A DNA stretch of 64,000 nucleotides from Leuctra nigra (lineage: Eukaryota > Arthropoda > Insecta > Plecoptera > Leuctridae). Positions within the stretch are counted from its first letter, which is position 1. Each line of letters opens with the position of its first letter. Positions 1-11,405 of this stretch are shown piece after piece. Location: NCBI GenBank assembly GCA_934045905.1, contig OW203762.1, positions 23,592,345-23,656,344 on the forward strand, in the 5' to 3' direction. The notes beneath the pieces were generated by a model. The model had not been told where the DNA came from. It did no database searches and was given only the letters and a program-made list of their open reading frames with translations. Position numbers and translations under genes: made by a program.

Positions 1-1114
1 CTATGATCTAAACTAAATGGACTAAAATCTCTTCCGACTTTTTCCAACAAACAGTTGTGATTGTGAATCTATCTTGCAGCTTTAAAATAAGATTACATTT
101 ACAAAATGAAATAATAAAAGTAAAACCTCCAAAACACACTACATTTTTGCTGGGATTAAATGATAACATTTTATTTAAAAAAATATATATATTCCTGTGT
201 ACCTAACTAAACGTAGATGCGCAGTGACAAATTCTTAAATAATATATTTGTAATGTTTTCCTTGAAACACTCAGTAAAGAGATTATGTGGTTATCATTTG
301 GCTGCTAGCAAATAAGCTGACTTTATTTATCAATCTGTCTGACTTGTCATATTTTGAAAGTCGTATTTAGAAACACATTCCCAAAAGTGTGACGTGACTG
401 AAAGGTTTTCTAAAAAGATATTTGCACTCAAGTTTTTTTTGTAACAATTCACTGTAACATTACCCTGTTTATATTCGGTTTCATTTATAGAGTTTATTTA
501 CTTCATTTTTATTAATAAAATTATATGTTTTAATTTTAATTTATGTTATTTGATATCCTTCATTTAAATCCTCATCATAATGTCTAGAAAAGAAGAAACA
601 TATCACAACACAGATTCTAAGCTAGACTCGATAAAATTGTCTAAAATGGTAAACACTTACAGCCTTGAATATTAAATCCTTACAAGACTTATATAGGGTA
701 GTTTCAGCTGACATTACAATCTGGCTGGGCCCACTGACATGTAAAGAGTGGACAGAGGATCCCTATGATAACAACACTAGCCGCCATTAGGTCAGGTTTT
801 GGCGTCCCTTATATGGGGTTTATCAGCAAAATAGAAATTCAAATTTTCCCTCAGCCACATTGATGAAAATAAACTTATTTCGTGTTTTATTTATTTATTA
901 AATGATTAATGTATTGATTGATTGATTTATATGTTAAATATCCTTAATTAATTATATTTTAATTTACAAAGTGGGAGGGGCATAGTAAGCACGTGATTTG
1001 AATTGACCAATCAGATGGTTTTGTGACGCCAATCTTGATCCTCCATGTTGGCAACATTTTCGTATTTTCCATAGGCCGTCCATACGTAGTATATATATAT
1101 GTCAGTGGCTGGGC
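1..1114. other. AT-rich intergenic DNA
   Basis: No convincing coding exon, RNA gene or structured repeat was found here. The stretch is AT-rich with simple TTTATT-like runs around 890-960 and a short alternating AT tract near 1090. Confidence 0.5.
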
Positions 1115-1122
1115 CTCTGGCT

Positions 1123-1693
1123 TAGGGCTCCCATCCGTACCGTTTTTGACGGGACAGTCCCTTCTTTTGAGGTAGTGTCCCGTTGTCCCCACAACATTTC
1201 AAAAACCCTGTATTTGTCCCGCTTTTCTAACAAGTCAAGAATCCCGCTCATTTTCATTCAAATGCACTCATGCACTCTGCATCGATAATAAATATAATAA
1301 TAAATATTATCTAAATCATTATTGTCATTGACTTCCTTTGGTTTATCCCTCATCTTTTATGTATAAAACAAACGTAACCTCTTTGGAGACATTTAAAATA
1401 AATAGGTAATAACTTTGGTAATAAGTACATGATAATAATTAGTAGGTAGGTACCTCTTCAAGGAAACAAAACTACGCACTTCAATAAAAGGAAACACAAT
1501 TTATTTCCTGTCAAAAGTGCGTAGAATTGCTCTAAATCATGTTATGAATTTCAAATTTTTCCCGGGGCTATGCGCCCCGGACCCGCATTGAGCTGGGGGG
1601 CCACCCCCCCAGACCCCCCATTGTTGTCGCACGGGATTTTATATCTGGAATTTTTTTGTCCCGCTTTTTCACATTTAGATTATGGGAGCCCTA
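1123..1693. mobile_element. hAT-like non-autonomous element, 571 bp
   Basis: The ends are 12-bp terminal inverted repeats, TAGGGCTCCCAT and its complement. The element is flanked by a perfect 8-bp direct repeat, CTCTGGCT, at 1115-1122 and 1694-1701. An 8-bp target duplication with TAGGG...CCCTA ends is typical of the hAT superfamily. No transposase-like ORF is present, so it would depend on an autonomous relative. It contains a GC-rich palindromic patch near 1560-1620. Confidence 0.8.
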
Positions 1694-1712
1694 CTCTGGC
1701 TTCACCTGATAA

Positions 1713-2549
1713 TGTTAATTGAGCGAGCTACAGTACGTTCTACATGGACCTTTCAGCGCCTGAGGGCAAATGCCAAAATACAAACGCCAATAAAATGCTG
1801 TATACACCTCAGAAATGTGGATTTTCTTTGGTCATCTATTGTTATGAGGTGAGGAAGAGGTAGTGTCAGAAAACTAGCCAAAATTAGTGTGGAAAATAGG
1901 AATTCTAAATGGAAGATAGATTTTTCGCTGTTGTAAATTCCTTGTAGAACGTACTGTACTCCTTTTGGCACGGACCTCTTTATTTTCTGTTACTGATGAG
2001 TGATGAGTGATGATATACAGGTCACAGTTTTTCTTCGATCGAGCTGAAAATGTGAACACGCACCATTTCTGGGTGTTGCAGACCCTAATATTTTTGAAAT
2101 CGCTGATTTGTTCAAATATTTAAAAAATCTTCCGATTAGTTGGTCCAATCAATTTGAACTGCATTTCTCAAATCCTATTAAGTGTCAGTCAAATTCTTCA
2201 ATGAATTGGTTTAAGTTTAAAACATATCTTCGGACTGGTTGACAATCAAAATGTTCCCATTAAGTTTAAATTTTGCATGGTGATCAAGACCAACATTATG
2301 TAAGCTTTTACACATTTTAAGCCCACAATCAGGCAAGTATTTTATTGTAATATTAAGAGTTTAGTTTGGGTTGTCAAAAGAGATTTCTGGAAAAAGTATG
2401 TTAAGTCACGACACAATGGATCTGCGGATGCATCCAGAGTGTTTATATGGAGATTGGAAAGTTGCAAAGAAATCGTGACTATCATTGCTGGGGATGTCGC
2501 ACGTGTCTGTGTTCGCTCATCAACGCGTTACACTGAGCGTTTTCCTAGT
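1713..2549 (+). mobile_element. Helitron-like element, copy 1
   Basis: This shares a 5' motif (TTGAGCGAGC), a middle section (GGCACGGACCTC, then TTCTTCGATCGAGCTGAAA) and a 3' end with copies at 44742-45546 and 45586-46587. The 3' end has a hairpin, CGCTCA at 2514-2519 pairing with TGAGCG at 2534-2539, followed closely by TTTTCCTAG and a T. A hairpin just upstream of a CTRR end is the hallmark of Helitrons. The 5' end does not show the canonical TC, so the class is tentative. A smaller element (1730-1957) sits inside. Confidence 0.5.
1730..1957. mobile_element. nested MITE, about 228 bp
   Basis: Terminal inverted repeats of about 15 bp (ACAGTACGTTCTACA and its complement) bound this segment. 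It interrupts the 5' part of the Helitron-like copy, because the flanking TTGAGCGAGC and CTCCTTTTGGCA pieces lie close together in the other copies. No clear target duplication was seen and it has no coding capacity. Confidence 0.6.
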
Positions 2550-2789
2550 ATACAGTTTGAAATATATCTCCTAAAATGAGCATTCTGAACTGGTTTATGG
2601 ATACGTCACTGGATCAGAATTTAAATTAGTCACCCTAAACACATGCTATTCCTGCATCTGCCATGCCTGTTTGTCCTCAGCCAAGATTTCAACGTAAGAG
2701 GAGGAGCCCGTTACGTTTCCATTGTAACTGCAGAAGGGGTGAATCTAGCCTATGGCATGGGATGGGGGTGGGAGACAATATAAATATTT

Positions 2790-3070
2790 TGTTGTTACAT
2801 TTGGAACAACAATAGCCACCTGTTGGTTATTTATTACTTTGAACATTTGTAAAATACCAAATCTGTCACCATTTGTAATATTTCATATAACCTTATCTAT
2901 GTCTTTGGAGTGTGGATAATTATTTCACATATCATTATTTCGGTCCATACAGTGGAAATACCGAGTGATATGTATTAATTGAAACTTAATAATCACAAAT
3001 CACATAAAAAACCACAGATGTGGTTTTTTCCATATGTAAATGAGGTTTCCATGCAATGAAACAAAATATT
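2790..3070. repeat. dispersed repeat, paralogous to 13240-13510
   Basis: Phrases such as ATTTGTAAAATACC, CCATTTGTAAT, TTATTTCGGTCCAT and TGAAATGAAAC-like endings occur in the same order in both places. The 13-kb copy contains an internal inverted repeat with ACAAATGGTGACAGATG, so this is probably an old foldback MITE. Divergence is substantial and the ends are approximate. Confidence 0.5.
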
Positions 3071-3318
3071 AAGCTCAAAAATTTGTTCTGGCGTATAATG
3101 GGCTAGATCACTGAACACTGCAAGAATACTTTATATCCCTGAATAGGAATGACAATGAAACTTATTGGTTACAGTTATTTTGAAAGAGAAATCCCACAAC
3201 ATGACAAACGGAGAGTCTTGCCCTGCTATTCCAAGAATATAACACAAAATAAAATCAATTGTGTTGTAAAATCAATTGTGATAAAATACCTACTTATATT
3301 TTACCATGTCGTTAAGTA

Positions 3319-5885
3319 CAGTGGCGTGCCGAACCTATCTTGAGGACCGGTGCTAACTCATTGATGGGTATACCCACCCACCCCCTATGGTAATTTATTA
3401 TATATTAGCAATAATAAATACCTTAAAATGCCTCGCAGCGATTTTTTTGGTTTTTGGCTGCCTTAGGACGGGTTTAAAAATATTTAACATGAGCAATATA
3501 TCACACAAAAATAGCCGCGCAACGAAACTTTTTGATTTTAACTACATTAGAACGGGTTAAAAATGATTTTACAGGCAAGTTATATTTTTAAAATAAAACA
3601 AAAAGTGATTCATTTATAAAAAGAAAATCACTCATGAAAATGCGGTGCAGAGAATTTTTTGGTTTTAGGCTACCTAGGACGGGTGTAAAATGATTTTACA
3701 AATTACTCTGTTTTTTAAGGAAAAACAGAAAACTCCTTAATTTATATTTAAGTGATAAAATGCATAAGAAAGCCGCGCAGCGAAGTTTTTTGTTCGTGAC
3801 TATATTTGAGCGGGTTTAAAACGATTTTACATGTACTATATTTTTGAAAGAAAACAAAAAAGGCTGTATATAATTAATAGCAAAAAAAAATCACACATCA
3901 AAATGCGGCGCAGCGAATTTTTTGGTATTTAGAATGATTTTACATTAGCTAAAATCAAATTCAAATCGCAGCCATTTTTTTTGTTTTTGGCTTCATAGAA
4001 CGGGTTTATAATGATTTAACAGGAACTTAATTTTGAAAAGAAAAGAAAAAGTCATTAAATAATTTTAAAAAGCACACATAAAAATGCCGCGCAGCAGTTT
4101 TTTGCTTTTTGGCTATCTTAGGGCGGGTTTAAAATTATTTTTACATTAGCATTAAAATCACACATCAAATAGCCGCGCAGAGAAGTTTTTTGTTCTTTAC
4201 TACATTAGAACGGGTTAAAACTGATTTAACAGGTACTATATTTTTGAAATAAAACAAAAGGGTTATTAATTTATAAAAATTAAATACACATAAAAATGCC
4301 GTGCAGCGAATTTTTTGGTTTTCGGCTACCTAGTATGGGTTTAAAATGATTTTATGTTACTCTGTTTTTTAAGGAAAAACAGAAAAGTCCTTAATTTATA
4401 TTAGTGAAAAATTTTGCATGAGAAAGCCGCGCAGCGAAATTTTCGTTCTTCGCTACATTAGAGCGGGTTTAAAATGATTTTACAGGTATAGGTACAATAA
4501 TTGTGAATGAAAACATAAAAGTCATTAATTTACATTTGTTACAAAATCACATATAGGTACAAATGCCGCGCAGCGAATAATTTTTTGATTTAGGCTACTT
4601 CAGGACGTGTTAAAAATGATTTTGGTGCATATTAATTCAATGGATTCAGTGGATTCATGTTCGTTAAGGTGGCTGCATATCACGTGACTTTTCAACCAAA
4701 AAGCTACACATTTTCATTTGGAAGGGTTCAGTTTAGCAAATACTTTTCACTCATCAGATAAGTTAGGACACATCTGTTGGAACTTATCTACGCAGAAAAG
4801 AACTGCGAAAATAACTTATTAGATGATTTTACTTCCTTGCACCTAAATATTCTCAAATCAAGACCTGAAGTTTAAGGAAATCCTATAAGTTGCCAAGAAC
4901 AGCAAACTTTAATCTAATAAAAGGGCACATATGCATCACAAACCTGACACAATTTTGCCAACAAAACATGCGCTCTTTCTTCATCTTTCCAACGAAATGT
5001 TGAGATATTAATTATATCCACTATTATGAATGTAATATTTAAAATAACAGCACTTGGTTTTGACAGTCTTCACACGCGTACGTATACACGATATTTGTGT
5101 TGTTTTTATTATAAAACCACTGCAAAATTAAATAATATTGACTGCAAATATTGATAAGCTCCAGAATGCAGTGAATTTCCTTCATAAATCACCTTGGATT
5201 ACTCAACATGAACGATGTAAGGTATGTACTCATAGGTAACTATTTCTTTTGATCGGATGTAGAGAAATAAAGTCACGTGATATGTATTGGCCTTAATTTA
5301 CATCCATCATAAATTTTACACAGAAAAATGTATCACAGCGATAATTATATTTTCGATGCTTATTAATTGCTGATAATAAATTACTTTTTTCGATCCAGCA
5401 TGCAGGAGCATGAAAGAAAATGCAGAAGATGATTCTCTAAGTGTTATCATGTTTTTAGGGTTCATCAAATCCTTTCAATAAGTACTGAAAATAGGTCAAT
5501 TTAATATTGTTTCATAAATATTTTAGTATCCCTCCACCCACCGAACTATCAACAATTTTTTGTAACCACCCACGCACCTAGTCCTACTCAACCCCTCAAA
5601 AAATTTATCAAGCATTAGCACAAATATACGTGTTCACTGCATACATTTCTTGATAGAAACTTTTGTTCCCTTTCCTTATCGATATTTACAATTACTGTTT
5701 GTTGTGTGAAATAGACACCCTTATCACCACGTTTGTGTGATACATTAAGTTGTATTAGTGAAGAATGTATCACTGTTACATTATAAAGTGTGTCTCAAGG
5801 TGGGTAGGTCCCCTTGCGGGGACCACCCACCCCCAAAAAATGACTGTGCTTGAGCACCAAATTTAGATAGGTCGGCACGCCACTG
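3319..5885. mobile_element. hAT-like non-autonomous element, 2.57 kb
   Basis: The left end CAGTGGCGTGCCGAACCTAT and the right end, reading inward from the other strand as CAGTGGCGTGCCGACCTATC, form terminal inverted repeats with a single-base offset. A perfect 8-bp direct repeat, GTTAAGTA, lies at 3311-3318 and 5886-5893. These are hAT-type ends. No transposase ORF survives inside. The left half is filled by a degenerate tandem array (see 3420-4640). Confidence 0.85.
3420..4640. repeat. degenerate tandem array inside the hAT-like element
   Basis: A motif centred on GCCGCGCAGCGAA followed by a T-run, a GGCTAC-like stretch, ACGGGTTTAAAA and TGATTTTACA recurs about nine or ten times. Spacing is roughly 110-150 bp with variable indels. 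The units are diverged and show no coding periodicity. Confidence 0.7.
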
Positions 5886-6004
5886 GTTAAGTATTCATGT
5901 ATATTAGGTCGATACAGTTAGGACACAGCTAAATATTCTGAAAAGGTATTGCGACGCAAATTGTTCGTTGGAAGGCAAGTTCCCTCTTGTGCAGACCTAC
6001 AAGA

Positions 6005-9000
6005 ATGTCGCTGAATCTACAGTCAGTGTCTCGAATCTGGAGAAGGATTCTTCAATATTTCAAGGATATGGATAAGATCAGCGAAGACGAGAAATGCCTT
6101 GATTTAAATGAGAAGATATTATACTACTTGGGTAAGAATTTGACATCACGGTCATACGAGAAGTTCACACCAGTATAATGTTCAGATATTCGGTCAAAAC
6201 TGAAATGTTCTACACATTTTATTTTGATTTAACAAAATTCAAATGTTACGAGTAGTGCGCGTGGCCTTGAAGAGATGTTTAATTGATTTTTATCAATATC
6301 TTTTACCAATGTATTTGTTAACAAAATAGGGCTTTGTACTAGTATTCAGAACTGTTCAATGAAAATAATTTCATAGTTTAAAATAATGTATTAGTTTTAT
6401 TTTGTACAACAGATGTTTAGTACCATAATTTTACTAATTTACAGGCACTAAACATCTGTAGGACAAAGTAAATGTATTAAAACATTACAAGCTATGGAAT
6501 TATTTTCATTGAACTGCTCTGAATACTCGTACATAGCCTTATTTTGTTAACAATTTCATTGGTAAAAGATATTGATAAAAATCGATGAAAAATCTCTTCA
6601 AGGTCAAACTCACTACCCAGCCGTCTTAATACTAAAAATGCATGTAGACTGAAAATGGTATTAATTGATTTTTCAAATACGTTTCAGGTCTTTGTCATTC
6701 CAAGGAAGGGCAACTAAACCAACCACTACGAGCAGTAGGATATGCATATTTTAGATTCGTGATAATAGTGCAAATCTATCTGGTAGCTGCGTCATATACA
6801 CTGGGAAGTTACTACCACAAGGATGACCTATTCGTATTCGTTGAAAACTTTATTCTTGAGTTTTGTGGTTTTATGGTCTTAACCAAAGTCGGATGCGTTA
6901 AAGGTTTTCGGAAGTTGGTTGAAGAGATGAAGGAGATGTACACAAGAAGCATGCAGGGAGAGGAGTGGGAGAAGAAGTTGATGATCTCGACGCTCCAGAA
7001 GAGTAAACTATTCACGAAAGCGTATCTCATTTCTCTTGTATGGACAGAGTTCAGTTTATTCATCATCGTTGTCCCGTATTACTGGATGAGACAACAGATG
7101 ATCTTCATGTAATTACTTAACATAATAATTTTACCCTTGAGTATGCTCAAGGATTTTATTCTAAACGAGAAAAAAATAGTCTGGTTAATAATAATAATTA
7201 TCATCATCATCATTTTCATCAATCTTTCAACATTATCCTTATTCTTCGATTCATTCACCAGATCATTATAGTATTATAAATATTCGGCTGTACTCAAAGG
7301 TAAACATTGGAGATATCCTCATAATTTTTGAACCATTTAAATAATAATAAATGTGAAAAATGAGTATCATCTATCATCTATCTAATGCCTAGGGAAGTAG
7401 ATATAAATACATTGAGTAATCAACAACTTCTAAATAAAATATTCGTGCCCAGTAATATCCCTATTTTCCAGCTTGAAAAGTTAAAGAGCTTGAAGAGTTT
7501 AGGAGCAAATATTGTACGACCTTTTATAAATTGGTGTTGACTTAAACACCAAGGTCGACTAAAATATTAGATATTATTTGTAAATTTTTCATAATTTGAT
7601 TAATTCAAAAGTTATAACGGTAGTAGGAGATATTTACTCAAATGTCGACTTCGATTTTATCCACCACTACCTGCAACAATAGCATATTTTATGTCGTGGA
7701 TTCAGAAAAAAATCTGTGTAACATACTAAAAGTATAAGTACTACAAATAACAAAAACTACAAACTATATACCGGAAAAAACAATATCAAACATTGTTGAT
7801 TTTTAATAAGTCATCCCATTGACAACAGCATTTACTTTCTAGTGGCTGGTTCCCGTATGACCACACCATTTCTCCATACTTCGAAATCACTCTCCTAACA
7901 ATTGCATCTATCGCCTTTGGAGCTTTGGTTCTGGTCTCGTCCGTTGATCTCTTCATAGCGGCACTTTTCATGCAAATAGTTGCTCAATTCAAAGCACTTC
8001 GCCACACTTTGATCAACATCCGTCAGATTGCATTGGACAGAGTGAACATAAGACGAATGTTCCAAACCAACACTCAAAGGATCTCAGAGGAAAGTGGAGA
8101 GGCTAGAAGCAATTGGAACAAAGCCTTTTGCAAACTAACTGGAAGCAGGGAAGTGGCAATTGGTAAAGAACAACGTCGACATTTGACTGGAGAGCAAAGA
8201 ATCTCAGATGTTTTATCTACAGCCACAAAGGATGAAGTTGACCTTGAAATGGAAAGCGTCATCATAGAGTGCGTAGACCGCCATGTTGAACTGATCAGGT
8301 ACTGAACACTTTTTTACAAGGTCCAGGAAGTAGGCCCATTCTACCCGCATTCTGAACGGCAATACATGGTGGGTTGTTATTTCATCCTTCTTTCTTAATT
8401 TCATAACGAAATGCAATTACAAAATTATGTGAAACTTAACAGGTGCTTAGAGATTATAGATGCAAAACGGCATTCACCCAAATATTTTAAAATATTGTTT
8501 TTTATTACATATTTTGGTTGAAAACAGTTGTGGTTTATCTCAAGATGTGTACCTATATATTTAATTATCTCGATATAACCAGTTCCGTAGGTGACACGGG
8601 TATTTAAAAAGCTCCATTATTATTCAAGGCATAAAAACAGTTTTCTAATTGTTGTAGGTAAATGTATACACATATATTCACGTTATAATTTATAAACACA
8701 CTTCAAACAAGTTTAACTAAAAATTAGGTCCAAAAAGTATCAACTAACGTTGTATTGACTAACGTTGTAGTCAATAATAATGAACGTTATTTAAATGGTT
8801 TGAAAAATTTGTTCATAAGCTCCCTGTTTCATCCAATTATACTACAACATTTCATTCCTTACAACTTTACATTCCTGTGGCATATTCCAGGAAATATTGT
8901 TTAATAACTGATATACCTAATGTAAATTGTTTCTTCAGATATGCTCACGAATTCGAGAAAGTGATGCAGCTAACATTCATGTACCAACTAACATGCAATC

Positions 9001-10916
9001 TCATTTCAAATGGAGCAGTGTGCTTATATTTTACATTGGTAAGAAACTTTTGCAAGATTTAAACAATTTGTAGGTTATGACCGTACCGGGTTTCCTCTCC
9101 TGCTGTCTCATGACTTTCTCCCATAGTGGAGTCTGATTCTGTTGAGAATACTTGCGTAGGGCCGGTAGTACCAAAGTTAATCTGAGCCGGATTAACTAAA
9201 TAATGGACTAAATTGATGTCAGAGCCAATCAAATATGATTAAACAGTTGAAACCAAAGCTTGGTTCATTATACCAAACGTACACCTATCGTATTTGTATT
9301 GTAATTCGAAATAATGTAAGCATGCGTTACTTTCATAATTCCAGATTCCATCATGGGACGTAAAAGAAATGGTATTTCTGGTCGCCATTTTAACTGGGCT
9401 CATCGAACTCTACATTCTTTGTTACTTCTGCGACCAACTGTCCGAGCAGGTAAAGTTTCCACTTGATACTTTAGGCAAATCCACAAGCTAACGATGGGGA
9501 ATTTAGTGGTACTATTGGCAAAACATAAATTTAATTACCACCTATCGCATTTCGAAGCGTCGTGTAAAAAGCCTACAACTAATACCGGGTGGCGTATATT
9601 TTCAATATAATTTGAAATTTTCAGCTTGATATCGTACGTAGTTTTGAAGAAACAACGTCCCGGCCATTGAAAGTATTCTGGACGCGCGCTATTTGAGCTC
9701 CGTATAATCAATATTTTGACAACCAAATTTGAACAGCTGTAACTTTTTTCTTTCAATAGTAATGTTTTTGAAACTTACACATATTAAATTTTGGTATGTT
9801 TTCTAATATGTGTACACATTTCAGAATCCTATCTATAATAGTTTCGATAAAGTGACCTCTCAATCAGGGTGATTTTTTGCGCCACCCGATATAATGTTTA
9901 ATCAATATTGTATCTTAGTACCACCATGGGAGACAACATGTAATATTTTCTATCACATGTTACAGAGCTCGCTGGTGAGGGAAGCCATCTTCGGCTGTGA
10001 TTGGTTGGAAGCGTCTGCAAGTTTCAAGCAAGCAATAAGGATTATGATGTCCAGAGCTAATCAGCCCATTGTTGTCAGAGCAGCTGGATTTGTTCCAATA
10101 TCTGCAGAAACGTTCTTTGGCGTAAGAATGATTAACATTATTGAGCGAGCGACTTCTATTGGCTCTTATGGCACAGACCTCTGCTTTTTTGTTTTTTTCC
10201 TGTTACTGAGGCTATTCAGGTCACAGTTTTTCTTCGGTCGAGCTGAAATAAAGCACACAAGTACGGAACACTTCTGTGCGTTGAAGACCCTAATTTTTTT
10301 TAAATTTAAATAAATATCTTCTTATAGGTTGAAAAATGAAAATGGTCTTCGATAAATCATATCAAACTCATATTTTGCATGGTCATTAAGACCAACATTG
10401 TCTCTTATTTTACAAATTTGTATCCCTATCATTTAATAACGTATGAACTTATTGACATTTTTATTAGCTGTCAGAAATGAAGTATCGACATGAATGTTTT
10501 CCACTGCAACTAAATCTGATTTGCTTTATGTACAGTGAGATTCAGAAGAAAGCGGTCGGAGTGCCCCGGAGTGTGCACACTGCCTGGCACAGGGGCACTA
10601 TACGACCGCTTTCTTCTGATTCTCACTGTACAGAGTGCTTAGAGGACTCGATTTGTGTGCAAAGCAAAATCGAGTAATGGACATCGGGCATTCTGCTTCT
10701 GGGGTACATAATAAGGTCTCTTGGGGAGCAAATGGGGACAAAACCTAAGTCACGCCCATTGGATGTTTTGTTTTGGGCCAACAGGTCGGTACGATTGTCA
10801 AAAGTCCATCATCATTTCCAAATTGTTCTAAATATTATTTTCCTTCTGTTTAGGTGACAAAACTTGCCTACACTTCCTACATGTCACTGAAGACTGCTGT
10901 ACACAACATGCGGTAA
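6005..10916 (+). CDS. odorant receptor (7tm_6 family), OR1, seven exons
   Basis: I join exons 6005-6131, 6688-7108, 7843-8298, 8939-9038, 9345-9449, 9966-10121 and 10854-10916. All have GT-AG borders and consistent phases, giving 475 codons and TAA. The start is the ATG of MSLNLQSVSRIW, conserved in the paralogue at 12957. Several hydrophobic stretches fit a seven-helix receptor, and the C-terminal segment (about residues 369-475, with GCDWLEAS, then AGFVPISAETFF and the final SYMSLKTAVHNMR) has the layout of the conserved 7tm_6 C-terminus. Insect receptors of this family form odor-gated channels with Orco in sensory dendrites. Ligand is unknown. Length is within the family range. The last exon is followed directly by a minisatellite made from its own end. 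It pairs with OR2 as a tandem duplicate with the same intron positions. Confidence 0.9.
6262..6612. repeat. foldback repeat in OR1 intron 1
   Basis: Two arms of about 160 bp are inverted around a small centre near 6425-6445. Matching pieces include ACATCTGT, TTTTGTTAACAA, GATATTGATAAAAATC and CTTCAAGG on opposite strands. Arms are imperfect. It has no coding potential and is probably a foldback-type MITE. Confidence 0.65.
9164..9300. mobile_element. MITE fragment related to 58036-58193
   Basis: It starts GGGCCGGTAGTACCAAAGTTAA and continues with GAGCCGGATTAACTAAATA, matching the complement of the right end of the palindromic element at 58036-58193. The opposite end is degraded or missing. 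It lies in OR1 intron 4. Confidence 0.45.
9583..9890. mobile_element. MITE with CGGGTGGCG ends in OR1 intron 5
   Basis: The ends CCGGGTGGCG and CGCCACCCG are inverted repeats about 300 bp apart. A related but diverged copy appears near 54057-54320, beginning GGTGGCGCATAAAAAA. A small minus-strand open frame inside has no recognisable similarity and I do not call it a gene. Confidence 0.5.
10140..10528 (+). mobile_element. Helitron-like element, truncated copy
   Basis: This begins TTGAGCGAGC and continues with GGCTCTTATGGCACAGACCTC, TTCTTCGGTCGAGCTGAAA and a TGATCATTAAGACCAA-like phrase, matching the 5' and middle parts of the copies at 44742 and 45586. The 3' hairpin end is absent. A 104-bp hairpin element begins where similarity stops. 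It lies in OR1 intron 6. Confidence 0.5.
10529..10632. repeat. 104-bp hairpin element
   Basis: Two 30-bp arms beginning TGTACAGTGAGATTCAGAAG are inverted with one mismatch by my count, around a 44-bp loop that also partly pairs. Nothing coding is present. It could be a tiny MITE or an RNA-forming hairpin within OR1 intron 6. Confidence 0.75.
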
Positions 10917-11405
10917 ACCACTACATGTCACTGAAGACTGCTGTACACAACATGCGGTAAACCACTACATGTCACTGAAGACTGCTGTACACAACATGCG
11001 GTAAACCACTACATGTCACTGAAGACTGCTGTACACAACATGCGGTAAACCACTACATGTCACTGAAGACTGCTGTACACAACATGCGGTAAACCACTAG
11101 ATGTTACTGAAGACTGCTGTACACAACATGCGGTAAACCACTACATGTTACTAAAGACTGCTGTACACAACATGCGGTAAACCACTACATGTCACTGAAG
11201 ACTGCTGTACACAACATGCGGTAAACCACTAGATGTCACTGAAGACTGCTGTACACAACATGCGGTAAACCACTACATGTCACTGAAGACTGCTGTACAC
11301 AACATGCGATAAACCACTAGATGTCACTGAAGACTGCTGTACACAACATGCGGTAAACCACTACATGTCACTGAAGACTGCTGTACACAACATGCGGTAA
11401 ACTAC
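10878..11405 (+). repeat. 12-copy, 44-bp minisatellite made from the OR1 terminal exon
   Basis: Twelve units of exactly 44 bp follow each other without indels. The first unit is the real end of OR1: it covers ATGTCACTGAAG through the stop TAA plus a few 3' bases. Variants are few: copies 6, 9 and 11 have AGATG instead of ACATG, copies 6 and 7 carry a T in place of a C, and copy 10 has CGATAA. Because 44 is not a multiple of three, and each unit has its own stop, later copies are 3' UTR rather than protein repeats. Confidence 0.95.

Noticed and set aside
10878..11405. CRISPR-like array
   Set aside because: Units are contiguous 44-bp copies without unique spacers, derived from an OR1 exon, in a eukaryotic genome.
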